64,000 bases of DNA from Marinoscillum luteum (GTDB lineage: Bacteria > Bacteroidota > Bacteroidia > Cytophagales > Cyclobacteriaceae). The stretch lies in the NCBI RefSeq assembly GCF_044005705.1, contig NZ_JBIPKE010000015.1, positions 442,030 through 506,029 on the forward strand. The letters are read 5' to 3'. Below, piece after piece: positions 16,156-25,073 of this stretch; positions within the stretch are counted from its first letter, which is position 1; each line of letters starts with the position of its first letter. A program made the translations under genes and the position numbers. The notes beneath the pieces were generated by a model, which saw nothing but the letters and a program-made list of their open reading frames with translations, searched no databases and was not told the origin of the DNA.

Positions 16156-19152
16156 ATGAGTGAAGAGATTCTCAATGCCATACTCCAACTGCTTGCTATT
16201 GTAGCCAGAGAAGATGATGTTACATCTGCTGAGAAAGCTTCCGTTGAAAACTTTCTGGTCAGCAAGCTGACCGCTGAACGTGCAAAAAAATACCTGCTTT
16301 TCTTCGATGAGCTAACTAAGAAGCAGCACTATTCAGGCAGTGACGAAACTCAAATAGCGGAGATCTGTGCCAAAATCAATAAAGAACAAACCGCTCAGCA
16401 GAAGATCATCATCATCCTTGATTTGATTATTCTTATTGCTGCGGACGGCAAAGTCTCCAACAGAGAAAGAGAACTCCTGTACCTGATCTCTGAAAGCATC
16501 AACATTTCAAAACCCATCACAGATCTGATCAAAGCTTTTGTGATTTTTCAGGAGCGAAGCAAGATCAGCTCCAGACATGTACTGATCATTGATGATGGCA
16601 CCCATGAAGTGCCGGACAAATGCAAGCGCCTGATCCGACAGGGCCTCGATGGATTTATCCTCGTTTTGAGTGTTCCAGAGATCGACATTTACCTGGCTAA
16701 ATACATTGGTGAGCGACCTGTAGTCCTGAACGAAGGGCCTATGCGCATCAATCACATCTATAATTTTGCCAGTGGGAGCGCTATCAAATTTGAAAACGCC
16801 GAGCCCATATACCATAGCGAGGTAGTCAATAGTTTCAGATCCATCGCATCTGACCATCACCTTACCTTTGCGGCCAGAGAAGTCACCTTTAAGTTTAAAA
16901 ATGGAAAAGTTGGCCTACGTAACATTAACATTGAAGAGGAATCAGGAAGGCTGATAGCGCTGATGGGTGGAAGTGGTGCAGGAAAGTCCACCCTGCTGAA
17001 TGTACTCAACGGCAATGAGCGCCCCTCTGAGGGTACCGTGCGCATTAATGGCGTGGATATTCACAAAAACAGACGTAAAATAGAGGGCGTAATAGGATAC
17101 GTACCACAGGACGACCTGTTGATCGAGGAGCTCTCGGTCTTTGATAACCTCTACTATGCGGCTAAGCTGTGTTTCAAAAGACTCAATGAAGAAGAGTTAC
17201 AACAATTAGTCAACAAGACACTTGAGTCCCTCGGACTATACGAAACCCGCAAACTACGGGTGGGCTCACCCTTGGACAAGACCATTTCCGGTGGACAGAG
17301 AAAGCGCCTGAATATAGGTCTGGAATTACTTAGAGAGCCTTCTGTACTCTTTGTTGACGAACCTACCAGCGGGCTTTCCTCCAGAGACTCTGAGAATATC
17401 ATGGATCTGCTCAAAGAGCTTTCCCTCAAAGGAAAAATGATCTTTGTGGTGATCCACCAGCCCTCAGAGGACATCTTCAAAATGTTCGACAAACTGATTG
17501 TGCTCGATGTTGGTGGCTATCAGGTCTACTACGGCAACCCCATTGATGGCATTGCCTACTTCAAGGATATTGTGAAGATGGTGGATCAATCAAAAGCTGC
17601 CAACCCTGAGCAAATCTTCAACATCATTGAAACCAAGGTGGTCAATGAGTTTGGAAACTTCACGAAAGAAAGAAAAATCACCCCCTACCAGTGGTATCAG
17701 TACTTCAAGGAGCGAATAAATATCCCCCCTGTAGAGGAAACTCCCGTGATCCCGCACAAAACACTGGATATTCCCAACAAATTCAAGCAGCTAAGAATAT
17801 TCTCCATTCGGGATTTCAAATCAAAGCTGAGCAATACGCAGTACCTCACAATCAACCTTTTGGAAGCACCGGTTCTGGCTCTTTTGCTCGCTTTCATCGT
17901 CAGATATCTACCTGAGGACACTTCCTTTTATCAGTTCAGAGAAAATCTCAACATTCCTGTCTTCTTTTTCATGAGTGTGATTGTCTCACTTTTTATGGGG
18001 CTCACAGTCAGTGCTGAGGAAATCATCAAAGATCGGAAAATACTGAAACGGGAAGCTTTTCTCAACCTTAGCAGGTCCAGCTATCTTGTTTCCAAGCTTA
18101 TCATTCTCTTTGGCATCTCGGCCTTTCAGACAATGACCTACACCCTTATCGGCAACTGGATTCTGGGCATACAGGGCATGTTTTTCCCTTTTTGGTTGGT
18201 CCTTTTCTCCATATCGTGTTTTGCCAATGTACTGGGACTCAATGTCTCTTCGGCTTTTAAGTCAGCCATAACCGTCTATATTCTCATCCCATTGCTGGTC
18301 ATTCCCCAGCTCATTCTCAGCGGTGTGGTGGTCAATTTCGACAAACTCAACCCCGCTATCACTACAGAGGATAAAGTGCCGATGATAGGGGAAATCATGG
18401 CTTCACGATGGGCCTTCGAGGCAATGGCAGTACATCAGTTCAAGGAGAACGAATATGAAAAGTACTTTTATGAGGATGACAAAGTCATGGCTCAATCAGA
18501 ATTCAAGACCGCTTATTTATTTCCCAGAATAGAAGAAGACCTCAAACAAATCCATCACAACATGGGAGCAGCCAGTGAGGCGGAAAAAGAGGAATATGCG
18601 TACCAACTCAAAACCATCCAAAACGAACTTAAAAAAGAGCTCTCCGAAATCGGTTATGATAAGTTTCCCGAAGTAGATCAACTCACTGTAGATCAATGGA
18701 GTGAGTCTCTTTTTCATGAGACGATGGTTTTTGTAGAGAAGCTGATCAAGTATTATAACCTGCAGTACAAGGATGCCAATTCAAGCAAACAGGCGCTTTT
18801 GGCTGATCTCAACTCTACTCCGGAAAAACAAGCACGTTTTGAAAGTTTGAAAAATGAAAATGCCAATGTAGCCGTCGGGGTGATGGTCAAGAACATTACC
18901 ACGGAACATCGCATATTGGAGCATAAAAATCATTACATTCAAAAGCTCTACCCTATTTACAACGATCCGTCATTTCCGGATCATCCCCTCGACTTCAGGG
19001 CACAGTTTTATCAGCCTACCAAACATTTTGGTGGTTTGTGGATAGACACTCTTATCTTCAATGTCATCATCATATGGATGATGAGTCTTGGGTTGTTTGT
19101 TACGCTGTATTTTGATTGGTTTAGGAGAATCATTGCGTTCATTAGTAGATAA
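16156..19152 (+). CDS. TerB-like / ABC ATPase / ABC-2 permease fusion protein
   Basis: A 998-residue half-transporter of the ABCG-like layout (ATPase before permease) with an extra N-terminus. Residues 1-125 form a helical TerB-like domain (acidic motif IAADGKVSNRERELL at 94-108), and 130-235 a linker of unclear fold. The ATPase follows: Walker A GGSGAGKST at 271-279, signature ISGGQRKR at 377-384, Walker B VLFVDEP at 397-403. The C-terminal part has about six membrane helices, with a large charged loop (about 745-930) between the last two. Substrate unknown; homodimer expected. The next gene starts 5 bases after the stop with a TTG and is probably cotranscribed. Confidence 0.9.
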   Translation: MSEEILNAILQLLAIVAREDDVTSAEKASVENFLVSKLTAERAKKYLLFFDELTKKQHYSGSDETQIAEICAKINKEQTAQQKIIIILDLIILIAADGKVSNRERELLYLISESINISKPITDLIKAFVIFQERSKISSRHVLIIDDGTHEVPDKCKRLIRQGLDGFILVLSVPEIDIYLAKYIGERPVVLNEGPMRINHIYNFASGSAIKFENAEPIYHSEVVNSFRSIASDHHLTFAAREVTFKFKNGKVGLRNINIEEESGRLIALMGGSGAGKSTLLNVLNGNERPSEGTVRINGVDIHKNRRKIEGVIGYVPQDDLLIEELSVFDNLYYAAKLCFKRLNEEELQQLVNKTLESLGLYETRKLRVGSPLDKTISGGQRKRLNIGLELLREPSVLFVDEPTSGLSSRDSENIMDLLKELSLKGKMIFVVIHQPSEDIFKMFDKLIVLDVGGYQVYYGNPIDGIAYFKDIVKMVDQSKAANPEQIFNIIETKVVNEFGNFTKERKITPYQWYQYFKERINIPPVEETPVIPHKTLDIPNKFKQLRIFSIRDFKSKLSNTQYLTINLLEAPVLALLLAFIVRYLPEDTSFYQFRENLNIPVFFFMSVIVSLFMGLTVSAEEIIKDRKILKREAFLNLSRSSYLVSKLIILFGISAFQTMTYTLIGNWILGIQGMFFPFWLVLFSISCFANVLGLNVSSAFKSAITVYILIPLLVIPQLILSGVVVNFDKLNPAITTEDKVPMIGEIMASRWAFEAMAVHQFKENEYEKYFYEDDKVMAQSEFKTAYLFPRIEEDLKQIHHNMGAASEAEKEEYAYQLKTIQNELKKELSEIGYDKFPEVDQLTVDQWSESLFHETMVFVEKLIKYYNLQYKDANSSKQALLADLNSTPEKQARFESLKNENANVAVGVMVKNITTEHRILEHKNHYIQKLYPIYNDPSFPDHPLDFRAQFYQPTKHFGGLWIDTLIFNVIIIWMMSLGLFVTLYFDWFRRIIAFISR

Positions 19153-19157
19153 CAGTC

Positions 19158-19925
19158 TTGTTTTTCATAGCCTCAAAAGTACTATTCTTCCTGATCAGCC
19201 CGCTTAGCTGGATTGTTGCACTCTTGCTGCTTGCCGTATTTGCTCGTAAGGAGGGGTTGAAGAAATATTCACTTTGGAGCGGCTTACTACTACTTCTGGT
19301 CTTTACCAACCCCATACTCAGCAACTACGCCATGGTGGAATGGGAGTATGCAGCCATTCCAAAAGACCAACTCCCCTATGTGGAAACGGCGGTAGTATTG
19401 GGAGGCATGCTTGAACCAGGCAAGGAACCTATAGATCAATATCATTTCAATGGAAGTGCAGACAGGATCAATGAAGCCTTGATTCTGTTTAAGGAAGGTA
19501 TCGTACAAAAACTCATTCTCTCGGGAGGATCAGGTTCTCTAATGGATCAGACGCTACGCGAAGCACATTTTCTTGGTGCCTACAGCCAAACACTCATAGA
19601 AGCTCATGATGATCAGATATTTATGGAAGCAAACTCCAGAAATACCTATGAAAATGCAGTAGAAACGGCCAGAATATTAGACTCACTGGGTTTAAAAGAA
19701 CAGAAAGTGCTTTTGATCACCTCCGCTTCGCATATGGCGCGGGCACTTAGGTGCTTCAAAAAGCAAGGAATCATAGCCATTCCTTTTCCGGTAGATTTCA
19801 GAGGACAGCAAGGCAATTGGAGTCCATTTTGGATACTTCCCTCCCACACGGCCCTGGAGGCCTGGAACATCCTGATCAAGGAATGGGTGGGATTATTGAC
19901 TTATCGCCTGACTGGATATGCATAA
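19158..19925 (+). CDS. YdcF-like (DUF218) membrane protein
   Basis: A 255-residue protein of the ElyC/SanA/YdcF family, linked in other bacteria to envelope or peptidoglycan integrity. Two N-terminal membrane helices (about 5-27 and 35-53) precede a periplasmic or cytosolic Rossmann-like domain with AVVLGGMLEPG, SGGSG and the conserved ANSRNTYENA block. The start is a TTG at 19158, 5 bases after the transporter stop; no ATG is available before the first helix, and FFIASKVLFFLISPLSW is a typical family beginning. Ends at a shared bidirectional terminator. Confidence 0.87.
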   Translation: MFFIASKVLFFLISPLSWIVALLLLAVFARKEGLKKYSLWSGLLLLLVFTNPILSNYAMVEWEYAAIPKDQLPYVETAVVLGGMLEPGKEPIDQYHFNGSADRINEALILFKEGIVQKLILSGGSGSLMDQTLREAHFLGAYSQTLIEAHDDQIFMEANSRNTYENAVETARILDSLGLKEQKVLLITSASHMARALRCFKKQGIIAIPFPVDFRGQQGNWSPFWILPSHTALEAWNILIKEWVGLLTYRLTGYA

Positions 19926-19964
19926 AATAGCCCGTTCCGATAAAATCGGAGCGGGCTATTTTTT
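19924..19964. terminator. Bidirectional hairpin terminator
   Basis: AAAATAGCCCG / CGGGCTATTTT with an inner TCCGAT / ATCGGA stem and a 3-base AAA loop. T-runs on both strands. It lies between the converging ydcF-like gene and the Lys/Ala-rich gene. Confidence 0.88.
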
Positions 19965-19988
19965 ATGACACAGATAATTAAGGGACGA

Positions 19989-20303
19989 TTAGTCCTCTTT
20001 CTTATCCTTAGTATCTTTTTTCTTAGCTGGGGCTTTCTTAGGCTTTGCTTCTTTTGCTTCAGCTTTAGGTGCAGCAGCTTTTTTCTCTTTTGCAGGAGCT
20101 TCAGCTTTCACTTCAGGAGCTTCCTCTTTCTTCGCTTCTGCCTTTTTTGCAGGTTTTGGAGCGGCTTCAAAGCTTTTCTTAATCTCCTCTATGTCCACAT
20201 TCTTGATGGTAGGCATAGCATTAAGTTGCTTGATTTTGCTCACGCGATTTTTAGCTCTTGATTTATTTCTCTTACCCTTTCTTTCTAATCTTGTAACGGC
20301 CAT
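19989..20303 (-). CDS. Small basic protein with Lys/Ala/Pro-rich tail
   Basis: A 104-residue protein in two parts. Residues 1-47 are a basic, helix-forming head (MAVTRLERKGKRNKSRAKNR, then IKNVDIEEIKKSF). Residues 48-104 are low-complexity Lys/Ala/Glu/Pro (KKAEAKKEEAPEVKAEAPAK and similar), like the tails of bacterial histone-H1-like proteins. No signal peptide. I infer binding to nucleic acid or ribosomes. It is divergent from hisS with only 68 bases between the two starts. The repetitive tail may vary in length between strains. Confidence 0.75.
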   Translation of the reverse strand: MAVTRLERKGKRNKSRAKNRVSKIKQLNAMPTIKNVDIEEIKKSFEAAPKPAKKAEAKKEEAPEVKAEAPAKEKKAAAPKAEAKEAKPKKAPAKKKDTKDKKED

Positions 20304-20371
20304 TGTCTGATCATTTCTTTTTAACGAGGTGCAAATTTAGAGGATTAGTTAGTTTTGTCCAAAATAAATCT

Positions 20372-21736
20372 ATGGCAACTTCAAAACCATCCATACCCAA
20401 AGGAACACGCGATTTCGGACCACTTCAATCAGCAAGGAGGTCCTATATTATAGAAATCATCAAGAAAAACTTTGGAAAGTACGGCTTCAATCAGATCGAA
20501 ACACCTGCTATGGAGCAGCTCTCTGTGCTCACAGGCAAGTACGGAGATGAAGGTGATCAGCTATTATTTAAGATACTAAATTCGGGTGACTACCTGAAGA
20601 AAACGAGCGTAGAGGATTACACGAAAGGCAGTCCTCACATGCTCAATCAGATTTCAGAGAAAGGACTGAGGTACGATCTTACTGTACCCTTTGCCCGGTT
20701 CGTGGTGCAAAATCAGCATGACATCACTTTCCCCTTCAAGCGCTTTCAGATACAGCCTGTTTGGCGTGCCGACAGACCCCAAAAAGGCCGATACCGTGAG
20801 TTTTACCAATGTGATGCGGACATAGTAGGTTCAGACTCTCTTTGGAATGAAGCTGAACTCACCCTGCTCATCCATGATGTATACAGAGAATTGAAATACG
20901 ATGGATTTGTATTGAAAATCAATCACCGAGAGCTCTTGAATGAGCTGGCGAGATATGTCGGCCTGGCAGGTCAAGAAATGCCATTTTGCATCACCATCGA
21001 CAAACTGGATAAAATTGGCTCTGACAAAGTTCAGGATGAGCTCCTGGCCCTGGGTGCAAATGACACAAAGCTTCGCTCCGTTATTGATCTGTTTGAGCAA
21101 AGTGCAGATAACACCACCAAAATCGAGTTATTCAAGAAGCTGATAGGTGAAAACAAAGGCACCACTGAGTTGCTCGCATATTTTGATTACCTGACCCGCA
21201 CAGGCACCAAAAATTTAAAAATAGACCTGGACCTTAGCCTGGCAAGGGGCCTCACCTATTACACCGGAATCATCTTTGAAGTGAAGGCCACGGATGTGCA
21301 GATAGGAAGCATCACCGGTGGTGGGCGGTATGATAACCTTACGGGTGTTTTTGGACTGGAGGGAATCTCCGGAGTAGGCATTTCCTTTGGTCTGGACAGG
21401 ATCTATGACGTATTGGAAGAAAAGAATCTTTTCCCGGAGTCTCTGACCAAATCAGCAGATGTACTCATCGCTCACTTTGATCAGGAATGCTTCCTACACG
21501 GCATTGGGCTACTCAATCAACTCAGAAGCGCTGGCATCAGGGCAGAGATTTTTCCCGATGCGGCTAAGATCAAGAAGCAGTTTAACTATGCCGACAAAAA
21601 CGCCATCCCCTACGTGCTGGTGGTGGGTACAGAGGAAATAGACAAAAAAGAATATACCTTCAAAAACATGAGGGACGGTAATCAGGAGATGCTTTCGATA
21701 GAAAGTGTGGTAGCAAGACTTGAGTCGAAAATTTAA
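20372..21736 (+). CDS. hisS: Histidine-tRNA ligase
   Basis: Class II aminoacyl-tRNA synthetase charging tRNA-His; cytosolic dimer. From the ATG at 20372 (MATSKPSIPKGTRDF) it has 454 residues, the usual length; the frame is open further upstream but that part is not protein-like for this family. Motif 2 is visible in FKRFQIQPVWRADRPQKGRYREFYQCD, split here as QPVWRADRPQKGRYREF. The histidine-binding motifs are LARGLTYYTG and GGGRYDNL, motif 3 ends in GLDR, and an anticodon-binding domain ends the chain. The next frame overlaps its 3' end by 17 bases. Confidence 0.97.
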   Translation: MATSKPSIPKGTRDFGPLQSARRSYIIEIIKKNFGKYGFNQIETPAMEQLSVLTGKYGDEGDQLLFKILNSGDYLKKTSVEDYTKGSPHMLNQISEKGLRYDLTVPFARFVVQNQHDITFPFKRFQIQPVWRADRPQKGRYREFYQCDADIVGSDSLWNEAELTLLIHDVYRELKYDGFVLKINHRELLNELARYVGLAGQEMPFCITIDKLDKIGSDKVQDELLALGANDTKLRSVIDLFEQSADNTTKIELFKKLIGENKGTTELLAYFDYLTRTGTKNLKIDLDLSLARGLTYYTGIIFEVKATDVQIGSITGGGRYDNLTGVFGLEGISGVGISFGLDRIYDVLEEKNLFPESLTKSADVLIAHFDQECFLHGIGLLNQLRSAGIRAEIFPDAAKIKKQFNYADKNAIPYVLVVGTEEIDKKEYTFKNMRDGNQEMLSIESVVARLESKI

Positions 21737-23390
21737 TCAGGACTCCCTCGTTAGTTTAAATATTAGTAATGACTATTTGAGAGTACTCCTATTCATACTG
21801 AACTTCATCTGCTTTGCCGGCATAGGGCAGCATACAAGTAATTTTGGAAGATTTTCTATTGCTTACCCTCAGGGGTGTGCGCCTGTTACCATTCACATCA
21901 GTGAGCATGACAACCTGGGCACGATCAGCAGACAGTATTTTTATGAAGAGGGGGCAATAGAAACCACTGATACCTTTCATACCTATACTGAACCGGGAAG
22001 ATACGAAGTGGTTCAATTTCTGGGAGAGGACATCCAGCCCAAAACAGATACCCTGATATTTGAAGTACTGGAGGCCATCCCTCCGGCGCTCAGTATTTTT
22101 CAGTGTTCAGAAACCGAGATTACCGTTGGATTCTCTGACGAATACTACGACTATTACCGGGTATGGTTCTCAGAAACAGATTCGGTCACCTACGTACCTG
22201 GTGATGGGCTACCCACCTATGATTATGGTCAATCAAACGGAATGATTCAGGCAGTAGGCTATTTTAACAATGCTTTTGCCTCTTGTCCGGATATAAGCCA
22301 GTCGTTTAATCTTCAAAGTCTTCAACCCCTCAACATCAACTCCGCTGAGATTACAGAGGCATGCCTCGATGACCTCTATCTGCAGCTCTCACTTTGGCCA
22401 AGCCCAGACCCACTCACCCTCTACTCGGTAGAGTTGCAAACAAATGGAGCCACTTTTGAAACCATCCATCAGGGTAAGTTAACTACCTCCACTCCCTCTT
22501 TTCACCTGGGCACTGACCTGCAGATCGATGAATTCTGCACCCGGATTAATATATTCAACCCCTGCACTGAGACCATTTTATTTACGCAGGAAAGCTGCGA
22601 TTCGGCTGGATCTACAACGAAAAACCTACTTGAGTCCTACGCCACCTATAGCGGTGATGACATTTTGATTCACATTGATTCCTCTTCTTCCAAAGAAGTT
22701 GAAATCAAAAGAAAATATGGAGATGGCGCCTTCTCATTGGTGGCCACCACCCAGGGAGACTACACCGACGATGTGCCTCCCGGCGCACGCCCCTTCCAAT
22801 ACCGTCTGATTCAGCAGGACAGCTGTGGTAATGCCATTGACTCCATTGTCGTAGCACCTCCACACATCAAACTCACGGACCGTAGCTACTCCGAAAACCG
22901 CATACAAATAAGTCTCAGTCCGCCCCAAAATGCTTTGGGTAGCTACACTCAATCCCTCCTGTTTTACAATGACGACAGTAGTAAGGTTCTGGAGACCAAT
23001 TTCGACACTAACATTCTCTTACCCGGTGGCCTGGGGACCAGCGTTCACCTCCGGGTTAGGTACAGCTACGATAACGACCTATTTATCCTATCCAATGCTT
23101 TGACAGAAGCTTATGAAATTACGGTGTTTATCCCTTCAGGATTTACCCCAAATGGGGATGGACTCAATGACTATTTGGAGCTTTTTGGGCTCCCTACCAG
23201 TGATTTTGACATAATCATCTATGACCGGTGGGGTGCCCCCATTCATCAGTCTAATACTAATCCTGTATGGCATGGAGAAATAGGCAAACACGATGCTGAT
23301 GAGGGAACTTACCTTTACCGGCTCACCTTCCGACTGGAAAACGGTGAACTTAAAACTCAAGTTGGTACTTTTACACTTTTAAGGAATTAA
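21720..23390 (+). CDS. Secreted protein with gliding-associated (CHU_C, T9SS type B) C-terminal domain
   Basis: A protein of up to 556 residues. The C-terminal ~85 residues are the type B sorting domain of the type IX system: FIPSGFTPNGDGLNDYLEL, IYDRWGAPIHQS, then GTYLYRLTFRLENG. Near the N-terminus a hydrophobic stretch LRVLLFILNFICFAGIGQ acts as signal peptide, followed by a PKD-like domain (IAYPQGCAPVTIHISEHDN). The start is uncertain: no ATG precedes the signal, so I give the TTG at 21720, overlapping hisS by 17 bases; a TTG at 21777 would give a cleaner signal peptide. Likely a surface-anchored or released adhesin-like protein. Confidence 0.88.
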   Translation: MSRKFNQDSLVSLNISNDYLRVLLFILNFICFAGIGQHTSNFGRFSIAYPQGCAPVTIHISEHDNLGTISRQYFYEEGAIETTDTFHTYTEPGRYEVVQFLGEDIQPKTDTLIFEVLEAIPPALSIFQCSETEITVGFSDEYYDYYRVWFSETDSVTYVPGDGLPTYDYGQSNGMIQAVGYFNNAFASCPDISQSFNLQSLQPLNINSAEITEACLDDLYLQLSLWPSPDPLTLYSVELQTNGATFETIHQGKLTTSTPSFHLGTDLQIDEFCTRINIFNPCTETILFTQESCDSAGSTTKNLLESYATYSGDDILIHIDSSSSKEVEIKRKYGDGAFSLVATTQGDYTDDVPPGARPFQYRLIQQDSCGNAIDSIVVAPPHIKLTDRSYSENRIQISLSPPQNALGSYTQSLLFYNDDSSKVLETNFDTNILLPGGLGTSVHLRVRYSYDNDLFILSNALTEAYEITVFIPSGFTPNGDGLNDYLELFGLPTSDFDIIIYDRWGAPIHQSNTNPVWHGEIGKHDADEGTYLYRLTFRLENGELKTQVGTFTLLRN

Positions 23391-23402
23391 CACATCAGTG
23401 CT

Positions 23403-23735
23403 ATGTTAGATATGATGAAAATGATGGGCAAACTAAAGGAGGTTCAGGAAAATATGAAAGCAGCCCAGGCCGGATTGAAAAACATCACTGCATCTGCAGA
23501 ATCTGGTGCCGGTATGGTAAAGGCCACTATAAATGGAAATAAAGAGGTCACAGCCCTGGAGATCGATGAGTCCATTATCTCCAAAGAAGACGCTGACATG
23601 ATGAAGGATTTGATCATCGCTGCCATCAACAAGGCAATAGTGGAAGTGGACGCTGCATCGAAAGAGCATATGAAGAAAGCCACAGAAGGAATGATTCCAA
23701 ACATCCCCGGATTCGACCTAAATAACATGATTTAA
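23403..23735 (+). CDS. ybaB: YbaB/EbfC family nucleoid-associated protein
   Basis: A 110-residue DNA-binding protein; family members form dimers and coat DNA. The N-terminal helix MLDMMKMMGKLKEVQENMKA, the beta region GMVKATINGNKEVTALEID and the C-terminal helical part match the family in order and size. In many bacteria ybaB sits next to recR and dnaX, but here it lies between a gliding-associated protein and a glycosyltransferase. Its stop overlaps the next start (TAATG), so the two are translationally coupled. Confidence 0.92.
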   Translation: MLDMMKMMGKLKEVQENMKAAQAGLKNITASAESGAGMVKATINGNKEVTALEIDESIISKEDADMMKDLIIAAINKAIVEVDAASKEHMKKATEGMIPNIPGFDLNNMI

Positions 23736-24739
23736 TGTGCAAAGTTGCTGTTGTCATCCTGAACTATAACGGCCGGGATCACCTGCTCCACTTTTTACCA
23801 ACGCTCATAGCGCATTCGCCTGATGCTGAAGTCATTGTAGCTGACAATTGCTCTACAGACGACTCTCTGGCAGTGCTTCAGCAGTTTCCCTCAGTTCGCA
23901 CCATACTCCTGGACCAAAACTATGGTTATGCCGGGGGCTATAACGAAGCCCTCAAGCAGGTTAATGCCGATTACTACCTTTTGGTCAACTCTGATGTGGA
24001 GGTCTCTCCAAACTGGATCGCTCCACTCACTCATTACCTGGATGAAAACAAAGATTACGCAGCTGTTCAGCCGAAAATCCTCGATTTTAATCAAAAAGAT
24101 TATTTCGAATACGCAGGAGCAGCAGGAGGATTTATCGATCTGCTGGGATATCCCTATTGCAGGGGGCGTGTTTTCAATACATTGGAGCAAGATACGGGTC
24201 AGTATGACTCCAACGCTGACATTTTCTGGGCAAGCGGCGCATGCTTTATGATTAGGTCTGAGGTGTTCAAACAAGCCGGCGGATTCGATGCTGATTTTTT
24301 CGCGCACATGGAAGAGATTGACCTTTGTTGGCGGGTCAAAAGTCTGGGATTGAAAATTGCTTTTGTCCCAAACAGTGTGATCTACCATGTGGGGGGAGGT
24401 ACATTGAACAAAACTAGCCCCCGCAAAACCTACCTCAATTTCAGAAACGGGATCAGCCTTTTGATAAAGAATTTACCTATCCCAATGCTGTTAGTGGCGC
24501 TTCCTGTAAGGCTGATTCTTGACTGGATGGCCGCTTTTCTCTTCTGGAAGAATGAGTCCTTTTCACATTTCGCAGCGGTATTTAAAGCTCATGCAGGCGC
24601 TATGAGGGCTTTTCCCAGTCAAATCAAACTAACCATCCGATCAGGCACACGGCTGAAAAATCAGAAAAAAGCAATTCTCCCCGTTGCTTACTACGTTCTG
24701 AGAAAAAGAAACTATGAAGCGATCAATAATACCAAATAG
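23735..24739 (+). CDS. Family 2 glycosyltransferase
   Basis: A 334-residue GT-A fold transferase. The nucleotide-binding N-terminus (VAVVILNYNGRDHLLHFL, then IVADNCSTDDS), the metal site NSDVE at about 89-93 and the catalytic ED-like region AHMEEIDLCWRVKSLG are present. The group contains rhamnosyl- and other transferases for cell-surface polysaccharides. A hydrophobic C-terminal stretch (about 245-272) suggests membrane association. It is coupled to ybaB by a one-base overlap, and its 3' end overlaps the convergent pspC-like gene by 17 bases. Confidence 0.9.
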   Translation: MCKVAVVILNYNGRDHLLHFLPTLIAHSPDAEVIVADNCSTDDSLAVLQQFPSVRTILLDQNYGYAGGYNEALKQVNADYYLLVNSDVEVSPNWIAPLTHYLDENKDYAAVQPKILDFNQKDYFEYAGAAGGFIDLLGYPYCRGRVFNTLEQDTGQYDSNADIFWASGACFMIRSEVFKQAGGFDADFFAHMEEIDLCWRVKSLGLKIAFVPNSVIYHVGGGTLNKTSPRKTYLNFRNGISLLIKNLPIPMLLVALPVRLILDWMAAFLFWKNESFSHFAAVFKAHAGAMRAFPSQIKLTIRSGTRLKNQKKAILPVAYYVLRKRNYEAINNTK

Positions 24740-24932
24740 AATTGTCCCTTCTACGCAGCATTTTGCGGAAATTCATAATAAATGCTAACGCCAAATAAAG
24801 AATAACAGGCGACCCGAAAGTCAAAAATGAAGCATAAATAAAGAACAATCTTATGCCTGATGTAGGGATTCTTAGCTTCTCCCCCAACCTTGTACAAACA
24901 CCAAACGCGTATTTTTCAAAAAAATCTTGCAT
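24723..24932 (-). CDS. PspC domain protein
   Basis: A 69-residue single-pass membrane protein. GVCTRLGEKLRIPTSGIRLFFI is the typical PspC pattern, followed by one hydrophobic segment (about 28-54) and a basic tail. PspC-type proteins act in envelope stress or with toxin-antitoxin and phage shock systems, but stand-alone copies in Bacteroidota are uncharacterised. It overlaps the convergent glycosyltransferase by 17 bases. Confidence 0.85.
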   Translation of the reverse strand: MQDFFEKYAFGVCTRLGEKLRIPTSGIRLFFIYASFLTFGSPVILYLALAFIMNFRKMLRRRDNSIWYY

Positions 24933-25073
24933 AAATCATATTCAATATAGCAACAAAGATAACAAAAGGCCCTTAGATTTGTTGAAATTGAGTTACTAAG
25001 AAAGTTTAAATTTCCGTATTATTGCAGTTCAATAATCGGAATTGACCATTATTACAATTGAAAATTCAAAAAA

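Noticed and set aside
20303..20371. Upstream start of hisS
   Set aside because: The extra 23 residues do not resemble the enzyme's N-terminus; MATSKPSIPKGTRDF at 20372 does.
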